DNA of 64,000 bases, from positions 71,431-135,430 of the forward strand of contig JTDE01001316.1 of NCBI GenBank assembly GCA_014338405.1, read 5' to 3'. Source of the DNA: Paragonimus skrjabini miyazakii (lineage: Eukaryota; Platyhelminthes; Trematoda; Plagiorchiida; Troglotrematidae). The notes under the pieces are model-generated. The model made no database searches and was not told the DNA's origin. It was given only the letters and a program-made list of their open reading frames with translations. The stretch's first letter is position 1. Every line of letters begins with the position of its first letter. Shown here piece by piece: positions 53,207 to 64,000 of the stretch. The translations under genes and the position numbers were made by a program.

Positions 53207-53330
53207 TGCGCAACGGTACCTTTACGCGCTTACAATTATATGCATCTGTAGACAAACAGTACATATGTATATCTTCTGTTTGTCTACACATGCATATATC
53301 TGTTAGCGCGTAAAAGTACTGATACGCATA
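53205..53330. repeat. 126-bp foldback (MITE-like or hairpin RNA)
   Basis: Two 55-base arms (53205-53259 and 53276-53330) are inverted copies with 47 of 55 positions identical, around a 16-base loop. The innermost block (TGTAGACAAACAG) and the block TTTACGCGCT are perfect or nearly so. There is no room for a protein. It fits a palindromic miniature inverted-repeat element inserted at TA, or a transcribed hairpin. It lies about 0.5 kb upstream of the putative last Kv4 exon. Confidence 0.85.
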
Positions 53331-53843
53331 CTTTTGTCTGTCATCTCTTCGCCCTACCCCCTTGGATGCCATCAATGCAATACTTTCTCTAACTATACTG
53401 TTCCTACTCACACTGTTCAAGACTGGTGTTCCATTATAACTTCTGTCCCAGCTGTCCTCGTTTTCGTACGTCTGGCACACGAATAGTGGTCATCCTTGTC
53501 CTAGACGGTTGCCATCTGGCGTTTTTACTATTGCACGGGAATATCTCACTTTCATTTTCAAGAAGTTGGGAGCTTAAATTATCAGTTCGACTTCGTACCC
53601 GGTTCACACGCACTAGCTTATGGGCTTGCCTCATCTCCTCAGGTTTATACAAACTAATGTGTTTAATGGCGAAACTGGAGAAATTAACATTGAGGATTGT
53701 TTGAATAGGTCAGTCCATATAACATCGGCTATGTACACATATATGCATGTGTGTGTTTTGTAAGGCGATTTTTCAAACACAATTTTAAACGTGCTGACTC
53801 CGTTTATCTGACCTCTGTTATCTGTTTACCTCCCACTGCACAG

Positions 53844-53978
53844 CCGAGCGCCCCTCCGTCAACCACTGTGCCGCCACTTCCCCTCGACAGTCAGTTTACG
53901 ACCAAGCACTCTGCCAGTAGTCCTGAACAGGGGTCATTCTACCTACACTCTACTCAAGATTCTACAAAAAAATCCTGA
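53844..53978 (+). CDS. Possible last exon of the Kv4/Shal channel
   Basis: After a good acceptor (ctgtttacctcccactgcacag) there are 44 codons starting PSAPPSTTVPPLPLDSQF and ending with TGA at 53976-53978. Read in phase 0, as the donor at 35378 demands, it stays open to that stop. Pro- and Ser-rich sequence close to the C-terminus is also seen in other Kv4 channels (a PTPP-type stretch). No strict motif match exists, and an 18.5-kb intron must be assumed. No polyadenylation signal was seen close downstream. The gene might instead end elsewhere. Confidence 0.4.
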   Translation, partial: PSAPPSTTVPPLPLDSQFTTKHSASSPEQGSFYLHSTQDSTKKS

Positions 53979-56900
53979 ATTGAGGCCCACCTGTCATGCC
54001 AACCTGTCCAATTTCCGGTCGTTTCCTTATGCCTGATTCTTTAGGGTAAGGTATACTTGTTTTTCTGTTGTATTTCTTGCCTCAACACTTTCTACTCCGG
54101 TCTCGCTATATTACAGACTGACTACTTCGCACTGTATACACACAGCATGTATGTTCGTCTGAAGTAAGCAAAATGACAGAAATAAGAAGACCATGAGTTA
54201 TCAACTGTTGGTCTCACGACCACCAGCTGACTGATGGACTGCCAAGTTAACCTACTTGAGTCAAACCTGGACCCCAAACGTGGAGCCCGGAACCCATGAG
54301 TTGTGGACAGATTTCTTAGTGGTAGTTCATGCAGCTATTTAACAGACCACAGAGTTACTGTATCTGTGGCCGCCATAAGGTATGTGTTATACTAAGTGAT
54401 TTGTTTTAGCCGAAGGGCAGCAGCCGAGAAAAGTAGAAATTGAGTTATCTTAACACTTTCAAATACACACGTCTCTATTCGAAAGTACGTTGCTTACAAA
54501 ACGTTTGGCTGAGCAACGTCAATACTCGAAAATCAATAGTGAGGAATTCAAATGTGTGTTCTAAAGTTTCGTACTTCGTTAACGATGGTGACGAAATCGC
54601 ATATTAATCTGTCTGCGGTTTCTCTAAAATAGAACCTGGATTTGATTTCACAACTGCATGAGTTCTGTGTTCAAATGCAGATTACATAATATGTCAACCC
54701 TGGTCAATACCCTTAGATTCGAACTGTTTCGGAAATAAGTCATTAGGCTGTGCTGCCCCTTTGATGCAGTCCGGTTTTCTGCAACACATGATGCAAACGG
54801 CTTACAAAGTCTAATAATTCCCTTTCCAAAATGCGTCAGAATGTCACTACATTAGAGTGAACTTCGATGCCTAGTATGCATTTGATATTGTTTAAAATGA
54901 TATAGTGACGCCAGAACAGAAGATAACGGCCAGTACTATTTTTCAGTAGTGAAGGTTTGGAGATTTAGATTATTTCAAAATCGAACACCATCCACAATTG
55001 TTGGTAGCGTTCGCGTTTAAGTAAGTCTATCGGCCAGCCCACTTCGAAAGGAAGCACCAGACTCGGGTTTCACCCTTATTAAAACTTATCAGTAGTGCAT
55101 ATCCTTGTCCGGATTTGCGTTTGCATTCTGCCCCTCGTGTTTATGAGATCAGCGTGTGTTTGCCACATGGTCAATAGCCTCACAATAAGTATGACCGAAT
55201 AATCAAATGCAAACGCTCAACCACAACCTTATACGAATACCTTGTATGAATACCATTGTATAGACTACTGAATTGAACACAGCTTATACTCTGACTGTCG
55301 AAAGACAGCTGTCATTCTTGTGAAACATGCCTTGAATGTAGTCGACGTGAAAGTATTCAATAGTCTGTAGGATTAGACAAACCGTTCTCATTAGGGATCA
55401 GGCCTTAATACCCCAAACGATGAGCCGATCCCCTTCTTCTCTCACGTGTTAGGTTCCCATCAACTTTTGAGCACGATTCTACTAATTTTACCTAATATTC
55501 CTGCCTAATCAGTTTCGACTGAATGGATCTAGATCTAGTCGATGGGAACAACGTCTGTTTCGATGTCTTCAGTAGTAACGTATTCCGTCTATTGAGCGCA
55601 CTAGTTACTAGTCTGTGATCTGTATGCGATAGTGAACGTTCTTCTGTTTTCGTTCAACTTGTCGAATCGAATCGAATTTTTTTATCCACTATGCATTTGC
55701 AACATTTCATGCACTTTGATCACCTCCGCCCATGCGTGAATGCCGATTGTTGCCTCAGCAGATTGCCCAGAGACTTACGGAACAGATCTAACCAATACGT
55801 GGGACGCACAGATAGTTCACGTCTTTATCACACGAGGTAGTACTTCTCTGCATAATCCTTAAATAGTCCATATGTTCTCTAAGTTCTTTTGTAGCCTACT
55901 TCGAATCATTTGTTCCAGTCGTTCTTTCAGAAATAATGAAATTAAACAGGTAAAATCCGTCGTGATTCAGTTACACAGAATACAGTGAGTGGTTAAATTG
56001 CTCGAATCTACAGTGAGGACAAATACGAGTCTGAACATATTGTTTAAACGCACAACACGTTTTATAAACACCCGCCGCCGTTTGCCCTTGTTTTATTTTG
56101 GCAACCGACCTATTCATAAAGTGTGACAGGAATCTGTGATCTTAGTTACATGAAACGTCTATACTTTTCTAGTTTGAAATGCTTCGATGTCGATTTTAGA
56201 TGTCCTAATTAACTGGGCCCAGACAGGTTGATTTGGTTTACTCTGTGTACCTGACCGAACCGCGTCCTCTCACTTTGTAAGAGCCATCCAATCCGTTTGC
56301 TTTTCAATCTGCCCATGTACTTTGCAACCCAGCTCACCCCTTTGGGACACCTTTAATTTACATCGAGATATTTTACACTTTAAAAGGTATAGTCGCTCAG
56401 CAAACTCATCGGCAGTCTCGTAAGGTTGTTGGTATAAGTTACTATGGTTACAGTTGACATTTTTTCGATGACTGTGAATGCCATTACTTCCACCACATTG
56501 ATTTACGTTTGCTATCTATAGTGCAGCCAAGCCGCAGTCCACAAGTGTGACAAAAATCCGACATCTTTTCTAAGTTCCTGATAGCACGTTAACTGTACTG
56601 TCTGGAAGACTATCGGGGACAAACCGTTTACATGTTCAGCCTTTTGTGTATGACATTTGTGCGTATGTCCTGGGCAATGTCATGATTTTTTACTCCTAAC
56701 GATCGATATTTAAACATCTGACAGGCTGGAGTTATAACCTCCACGGGTCGATCACTTCGTGGATCGGCGGTATTTCGCTTCTTCCTGTTAGTGCACGAGG
56801 AACTCCTACAGACTGTTGAAAAATTCCAAAATGTTTGCCTGACATCAAACCCAATACCCTGTATTCAGATCAATATGCGAGCCATTCACTTTCTGGCACA

Positions 56901-59900
56901 CAGTGTATAGCCCGAATCACAGAGAACAAGAAAGGTCAGTGCAGTTTGTGGGGCACGTCAGCGACTGTGTGGCAATCCTTATGAAAGAACCTGTGAGACC
57001 AGTGATAGGTCAATGTGATTGTCAGCAATGAAAAACGCTTCTATTTTATTATCTTTGAGTCCCATTTATCAACCAAGCAATATACCGTTTTTTTCGGACT
57101 TTCCACTGATTCTTCCAATGTGAGTTTTATCCCCCGTTCACAACTTAGATGGTTTGTTGCTCATCCGCCACATTGACCAACTAATTTTCTGACTGTGTAT
57201 TGTGCCTTAGTTTTTGGTGCACTTCTGTTACCACTTGCGGTATGGTTTTTCCGAAATCAAGGGGAACAATTAGTAGCTTATTCGGCACTCACAACTTACA
57301 GTAGCCTTAAAGCTAACCAACTCGACTACCTCTTTTACTATGTACACAACAAAAGGCTGCTGTTGTTTGAAACTGATCCACTTGACAAAATAATATCAAA
57401 CTAGTTTTAAATTTTCTTCTCATTTAGTCATATTAACTTTTAGTTGAACTCAAAGTTAAGGCTACAGTTTAGATTTTTGCGGGTTCCTTGCCTACGAAAT
57501 CCATAGCAGATCAGAGTTGGCTGACTTAACCGGAAAAAAACTTAGGGTTAAAGAAAGCTGGTGAAACACGGGAAGTAACAGATACAAGCATTTCGTATTG
57601 ACTCATCAATGTCAGGTTTGCAGTAGCGTGAATGGTTTTCCCCTATCAAAAATGTAAGCTCAAATTCAAACTCACTGAGTTGGCTTATGTGTGCGTAATG
57701 ACTCCGATCAACGCCCGGTGAGCTATCACGCAGCAACAACTGGAAATGCTAGGAGAACCCAAGGCACAAGCCTGGGACGGTAATTCTAGACGGAGATACG
57801 TATTTGCAGAAGATACTACTAGTGTTAGATGACCGAACATAGTTTCAGCAAGTAGACACAGTTGACAATATCATTGAGACAGAAGGTCACAGGAGATGAT
57901 GTCTTCAATTTCTCTTGCAATTTATGTTGCATATTTGATTAGATGGGCTACGAAGATCTCAAGCCTTGTGGGTAGCCGATACATCAACTCAATGACCTCT
58001 CCAAAACACTCAAGTATGGGATGCTGCTTAGACGTATTTCGACGATGACAAATTCCTCAAGGTTAGTCACCATTCTAGACACCTTGAAATAAAAATTTCA
58101 GGCCTGTCTCATTAAAGACTTGTGGATTAATCAGTGACAGTTAACATCACTTCGCCTAATGAATTGATATCTTCTGTAGATGTTCGGTCACTGATTACAA
58201 ACTTCTCTGTACATGAACAAATCGAGTATTTTTGTGAGCTTGTTGAAACCAGTCACATTATTTTGGTTCTCTCGAGTGATATTTTAGAGGAACCATTGCT
58301 GCTGTTTACTGAAAACTTCACCTCCAGTTTTAATGTTTGGTGCTCCCGCCAAATATATGTTGCAGCCATGGGGAACTCACTGTGGCCTACCGCAATAAGC
58401 TTTTCATGATAAGGATTGAACAAGTTACCCTTAGAAATAGCAGGTTTGTCATCCGTAAATCACTACGTCGCTTACACACTAAAATTCAGTCGGTTCAAAC
58501 AGACAATAATGCAGCGCTCCGATAGTTATCTTCCTATTCTGAGAACCATGTAGCAGCTTAAAACCAGTATCTGCTTGCCGTTCCTGGATATACTCATAAG
58601 TCAGTGGGAAGATGGAGTTATTAGAACAGCTTGCAGAGAGACTAGATTTGATTACGTCTGTTCTACTATCTAACGATTGTCTCAGAATGTTCATAACAGC
58701 GCGCATTAAATCAAAGCGATCATCCGAACAAGCGGCCATTGTGATAAAAAAGAGTTTACATAGAATTGTCCTTTAAAAGTGATCACAACCTGCATCGAAA
58801 AACATAAAAGACAAACGGATTCGATTAAGTCCAAATTTAACGCAATCGAACTCCACATATTGGCTCAGACTTAGAAATCACATGTGCCTTTAATCTAAAA
58901 TGATCAGTCTGTCAGCGCCACCTTAAATCGCGTTTACCGCGGGAAAAGTTACGTAGGCAGAACCGAGAGATACTTGTTCTTCACAGTGAAAAAACACTTG
59001 CCGAAACGGATGCAAAATTCCCTGTTACCGAAAAACGACAGTGTGGTTTGAACCGCACGAACAACCAGTTTACGCAGTCACTAGATATATCCAGACTACT
59101 GGCCACGATAATGACATAGCTTGTATATTCCGATTCCCATTATGTCACTTTAATCCAAGATTCTTGCGGTTTATTCAAGCGGTCGTAATCGGGCGACCGA
59201 AACCGGCTGTCTGTGTTCAGAAATAGTTATTCTTGAACGTGATCGTGCTCTGGACTTAGTGAGTGATGTTTCATTTGTTAGCAAATATATTATTTCTTGC
59301 CTTCACTATCCAGTGGTGTAAAATTTCTGGAATTTCGATGTACCCAATTGTGTTCATTGCGCCAGTTAATTAATCAAAAAGCATTCAACAAGGTTTACCC
59401 GGGCAAACGATGCCAGAAAGACAGATAGTACTTGTGTGAAAATACACCGAGTGAACAGCAACAGCCGAGTGCGTGGAATGTCCCCTTTGCGCTGGTTAAG
59501 TGATGCTTATTGTTTCTGTGAACGTTTTGTTCAACGATCAGTGATGTCCTTGAGAAATACGATGCGCGTCTAGTATGATCATATCAATGTCAATATCTTC
59601 CTAACACGTGTGTGATATTGAAAACTGCCCAACGGAATCAATGAATTTTTTCATCTCCACTGGTGAGTATCTACACTTGTGACGTATTCTGGAAAAGAAC
59701 CATGAGTTATCTCTCCGACAGAAATCGTCAAAACACTTTCAGAACATTTTAACTTGCAGCCGTTGAGTTTGAACAGTCACGTGACACTTTTCAACTATCA
59801 TTAAACGCATTTAGTTGGTCGAGAGCTACTGTATTAACATGTGTCCATTTATCAAGAAGATGAGATACCAGAGAGAATGCTGCTTGCTATTTTGTCTTGA

Positions 59901-62900
59901 ATGAAATTGACATCTTGTTCGCATTTATCTTTCTTTGTAAAGGAAGCTTGTTTCACTGATTGTTGAGTAGGAATTTCGACTGTCTCAGGGTGACCTGCAT
60001 TAACGTTTGTTCTCAAATTACACAATTTTCTATTCGACTGACCCACTTCTCACGAGTGCAATATACTTGAATTTCGCTCATTAATTACAGGTCATCAGCA
60101 AACAGGGAGCATGCTTGTCACCGGATCGTTAGTAGAGCTCATCACGCTGTTGCGTTAAGTAGGGCCATCATTTACTCACCTCACATTAAGTGTGATTGAA
60201 TCGCCAAGTCTGAATGCTTGAGTGAATCGTAACAAGAACGAACGAAACGAGTTCATAGTTTGAAGTAGGTTTATCTAAAACTTCCATATGACTGGGTTAG
60301 ATTGCGATCAACAAGGTGAGCGGTACATAGTTGGTGAATCATTTTTTTCGTCAGTCGGCCTCACCCACTAAAAGCAATTGAGAATGATAACCAGCAATCC
60401 GAGTATACTAACATAGCTCTCTACAGTTGGTCAAACAGACGGTAAATAAAGAAATAAGCTTGTATGTAAGCGGATAAAATAATTATTGGTGAAGTAGTAA
60501 CATCGGGGTGACCTCATTGGTCTTGTTGGTTTATGGCCGGCTATTCGTGAAACACTGGACTTCTTTTAATAACCTCTTGAGAGCAGAAAATAAACATTTT
60601 GCGACATGTTAACAGTTTCTGCATTCTTACGGTTTGTAAACGTAACGGACGCAGGTATTTTGTGTATCAGGTGAATAGAGACAGACAACGAGGAGGAACA
60701 AATACAGCCAATCCGGGTAGAATATATCCAAGACCACTACCATCCGATGAGTTACCCCGGCTAATTTTTTATGCATGCAATCCCGGCTGGTAATTTGAAT
60801 CAGTTCACTTTTAAAAAAGCCGAGTAACTTCGAGTTTCGCTTGCTTAAAAGTGTCTTGCCAAGGCCACATTGGTCAACTTTACAACATTTTAGCAGTAAG
60901 TGCTTTACTGAAGACAGTATAAAAGTTTGAATAGCCTAATCATTCAATGCAGACGGGTATCGTTGACTGTTACCGCCATGCCGAAAAGTTTACGGTCATT
61001 CGATCTACGTTATCTTTGCCAACGTCACTGCAACGACAAGGGGAATAGTGCAAAACGTGGAAGACAAAACAGTTAGGCTGAATGCATTTGCTATCATGTA
61101 CTTCATGTTTTCTGGTTGGTTACTGTTACTCGCAGTTGCAAAGTTGCATAGGTAACAGCTGGTACAGACTAATTTATTTTTCCGAGTTCATCGAAGGATC
61201 CTGTCGAATCACACAAGTGGGAGCTAACTCCCAATTTTGTACAGTTTGAATTAGCTTATCATCCTTAGTCATTTTATTGTGAACTCCAACAGGTCAATCA
61301 GGATTATCATCACTTGGGAACACTTATCTTAACAACCCTTGTTCTGTCTGTAGCTCATCAGACACACAATTTTACCTGGCTATATCAGATAGGTTTTTGA
61401 CAGGATCACGCTGATATTCTATCGGAAAACAGCTGCCTGTAGCCTAGTGACTTGTTGTGGCCTGACTGTTCCATACTAGATATGACTGTGTGTACCTCCC
61501 CTCACTGTATGTATATGTTTATGTAATATGCGTAATCTGTATGCTTTGCGTTTGCAACCAATAGGGAGTAACCAGGCTGTTAACAGATCATATTCGGTTG
61601 TGATGTGATGGCCTTTTAAGAAGGCCTATTACTTTCCGTGGATTCGCCGACTTAATTAATGTACTTCTAGACGTGCTGATTTTACACATTTTCTCCGTTG
61701 TTGTTTTGTGATTTTGCCTAGGTCTGCAGAACTCGACTATATCCAACCTATGTCCGACTTCGTATGATTGGTGGCAATAGCGACCATATAACGTAGCCTG
61801 ACTGTAGTCACAGAATCTCCTCGGCTGAAATATCTCTTGTAGATGCAACCCGGAACCGCATACACATAACTGAGAATAAATATTCAGTCGTAAAATTGGT
61901 TAAACACATTTTGTTTGATCGGGTGATATTACTTGTTGGTACGTCAGAATTTGGAAGTGGTTGAAGGTAAGCACAGAGGTCCGCATATGTGAGTGGTTCT
62001 TTGAATGCTGCAATAATGATTCAGGTGGTGAATTCAAGGCTGTAGTTTTCAGCTTCGTCACTTGTGAACACAGTGTTACTCGACTATTTTGATGGTATTT
62101 ATGATGCACAATGTCTTTGGGGGTGCAGACCCCTTTGCGGTTGCCAGATTAGGTACTTCCAAGTACAGATCATCATGTGCTTGCTAATGATCGCCTATAT
62201 TCTAAACGTGGTTGTCGCTTATCCATTATTCCCGCAAACTAATGAACGTTTACACATTTTTCTTGTACTTTATCGCTATGAATATCTGCTCAGTGCGTAC
62301 GACGCCATGTACTCTTTTAACGCTGTGAGTTGTAGTAGAAATAATAGCCAAGGATAAATCAGTACTGAGTATTGCTTTCATTATTGACAGCCATCGCGGT
62401 ATACCGAAAGCACTTCATCCAAGCCATGTCGATTGTTGCTTATTCTGGTTGACATGTGAGGGTGAGGTTTATGGATAAGGGTAGCTGGCACTCTAAGCTA
62501 GCTCAACGTGACTGGTAGAGTTCGGATTCTAATCTGTACGAAGACGTTTACTACTGACGTGTCCCAAGTGGAACAAGATTTGAGTTCAGTGTTTCATTTG
62601 CAAATTAAGTGAGTGAACAGTTTCCTGAACGATGATAATCAGCTTGTGGTAGTTAAAGACTCATAACTGTGGTAAGTACGCCGGTTATCTAGGTTGTTTA
62701 CTGATTTGTGGATGAAAGTTTCTATGTGAACTGTATGTGTAAAAGCAAGTGTTCTCCTCTCAGTCTAATCAAAAGGCGTAGTAACTTTCTACAGACCATT
62801 ACCAAACCACTGGGTAATAAAAGGCTATTCTCTGGTCCAGCAGTTAAATATATCCGATGTCTAGCAGAAGAACTGTTTATCCTGGCTGGTTACTCTTTAG

Positions 62901-64000
62901 GTTTGATGTCTCTTTGAACACACACTATCCGGGAAGCACAGCATTGCAGACTGTCTTGATTGGCATGGTGCCAACTGTCAATTTATAGTATACAATGTTG
63001 ATCGGGATGTGTTTTATTGAAGCAAATTATGATATCACTTCTGAGTATCATATAAGTAGCACTTCATTAGTAATTTCTGTGATACATCGGTTTTCACTTT
63101 ATGATTCTGTCCTCGTCGTCTCATCTGAATGTCTATCGCTTCAATGACTGTGAATAGTTCTGATCAATAATTGATTATTCAAGATCGAACCTTACGCAAA
63201 CAACTCACTCTCCCGTTCTCATTCATCCTCTTGAAGACCATATTGAGCACTCATCTTTCTTATCCATAACTTAACTCCTGACAAATATTTCGAAGTAATC
63301 TGAGTACCAGTTATTTTAAGTTCACCTTTAAAACCAGTTAGCTAACGCAGAGGGGTTTCCACAACAATTGCTTTTCTAGCTAAGTAGCTAACTGTCTAGT
63401 TGACTGAAAGAATGCAATTAAACGCATCATCCTACCGTAAGATTACTTTAGTTGTCATTTTAACTGCAGATACGTTTCAACTCTATTTTGTGTTCATGAT
63501 TTGAAGCAGCCAGCAGAAAGAAGGTGACCTATTTTGATTAAAAATTATTTAGGAACACTTAGAACTTCAGTATAAATCAGAACAAATTTCTACTCCCGAT
63601 AATTGGTCTTAGGGGAACTTACCGCCATCTTTTAGGATTTGAATAAAATTTTGTAAACCAAGAATTAGACAGATGAGAAGAATGTTGTTGAATTTGATGT
63701 AGTTCTTAGTTTTAGGTTCTACTATATAGCCCACAAGAAGTAACAAAAGTAAACTTATTTTAAGCGATGGGACTGTCATTACTGTGCTATTACGTGAGTA
63801 TGACTTCTGATCTCTTCGGACCATCTTCAAGTAAAAACCACAGTTTGAGAATCCGGGTGTTCTCAGATCTAACAATAAGTTTGCAAAACTCCAATGTAAA
63901 TCGTTGAGCATTTCTGTTCTTGCATTCCTTCGACAGCAGAATGATCACTTTTTATGTCTCCGTGAATAGGCGCGGATGAATATTTTCGTGAATAAATATT
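53979..64000. other. Flanking DNA downstream of the putative Kv4 end
   Basis: About 10 kb with only short unrecognised open frames on both strands, apart from the Penelope-like remnant at 58.1-58.5 kb. The minus-strand frame at 63609-63911 has a hydrophobic stretch (KISLLLLLLVGYIVEP), but I cannot assign it. No RNA gene or complete element was found. Confidence 0.55.
58130..58470 (+). mobile_element. Penelope-like element remnant: reverse transcriptase core
   Basis: The frame from 58134 reads SSVDVRSLITNFSVHEQIEYFCELV, the decayed form of the Penelope-type motif with catalytic Asp (SFDVxSLFTNVPxxETI). It then reads LEEPLLLFTENFTSSFN and AAMGNSLWPT, the counterpart of AMGSPLGP. Just after AMGNSLWP the homology moves to another frame (NKLFMIRIEQVTL, like the ANIFMxxLE segment), so there is a frameshift. 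Stops follow. No endonuclease part was found next to it. It is a dead fragment of the same element class as the one at 1.06 kb but on the other strand. Confidence 0.6.

Larger units (their letters stand above)
35379..53843 (+). other. 18.5-kb Kv4 intron (if the last exon is correct)
   Basis: It contains RTE-like copy 2, hammerhead copy 2, a (TA)n run and a large foldback. The remaining stretches (35.5-38.5, 41.7-47.4 and 47.6-53.1 kb) show only short, unrecognised frames and AT-rich DNA. Additional tail exons could hide here because the tail is not conserved enough to search by eye. If the exon at 53844 is wrong, this is partly 3' flank. Confidence 0.5.

Noticed and set aside
56890..57020. 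Possible LINE 3' segment (REQERSVQFVGHVSDCV)
   Set aside because: Only a vague likeness to the end of reverse transcriptase ORFs, with no ordered motifs.
61588..61848. 86-codon minus-strand frame reading FCDYSQATLYGRYCHQSYEVGHRLDI
   Set aside because: It sounds like a repeat-encoded fragment, but I could not assign it to any element motif.

Overview
The window looks like a digenean flatworm (fluke) chromosome segment. There are no prokaryotic operons. Short exons with GT/AG borders sit far apart in large AT-rich introns, and the repeats are of types common in trematodes: RTE-like LINEs, Penelope-like elements, tRNA-derived SINEs and short-stem-III hammerhead ribozymes. The very large introns would suit a large fluke genome such as Fasciola or Paragonimus, but I cannot fix the species from sequence alone.

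The only host gene I can support is a + strand Kv4/Shal A-type voltage-gated potassium channel. Its cytoplasmic T1 domain and S1-S3 would lie upstream of base 1. Exons seen: 4051-4316 (S4, S5, start of the pore), 25823-25985 (selectivity filter, S6), 28685-29164, 32937-33263 and 34299-35378 (a long hydrophilic cytoplasmic tail), and a possible last exon at 53844-53978. The intron between the first two splits the selectivity filter. All junctions from 25985 onward are phase 0, so tail exons could be skipped or included without a frameshift. A further phase-0 cassette candidate lies at 33840-33971.

The rest is intron or flank holding decayed mobile DNA. Two dead copies of one RTE-like LINE lie at about 7.7-9.95 kb and 38.55-41.65 kb. 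Penelope-like remnants are at 1.06-1.4 kb (GIY-YIG endonuclease, minus strand) and 58.1-58.5 kb (reverse transcriptase, plus strand). A tRNA-derived SINE family has copies at 6.1 and 30.6 kb, and weaker tRNA-like promoters lie at 5.26, 13.5 and 15.5 kb.

The most striking signals are two complete type I hammerhead ribozymes at 22578-22622 and 47515-47559. Each lies in a channel intron on the sense strand, keeps every core nucleotide, and sits among local hairpins. A near-perfect 126-bp foldback (53205-53330) lies just upstream of the putative last exon.
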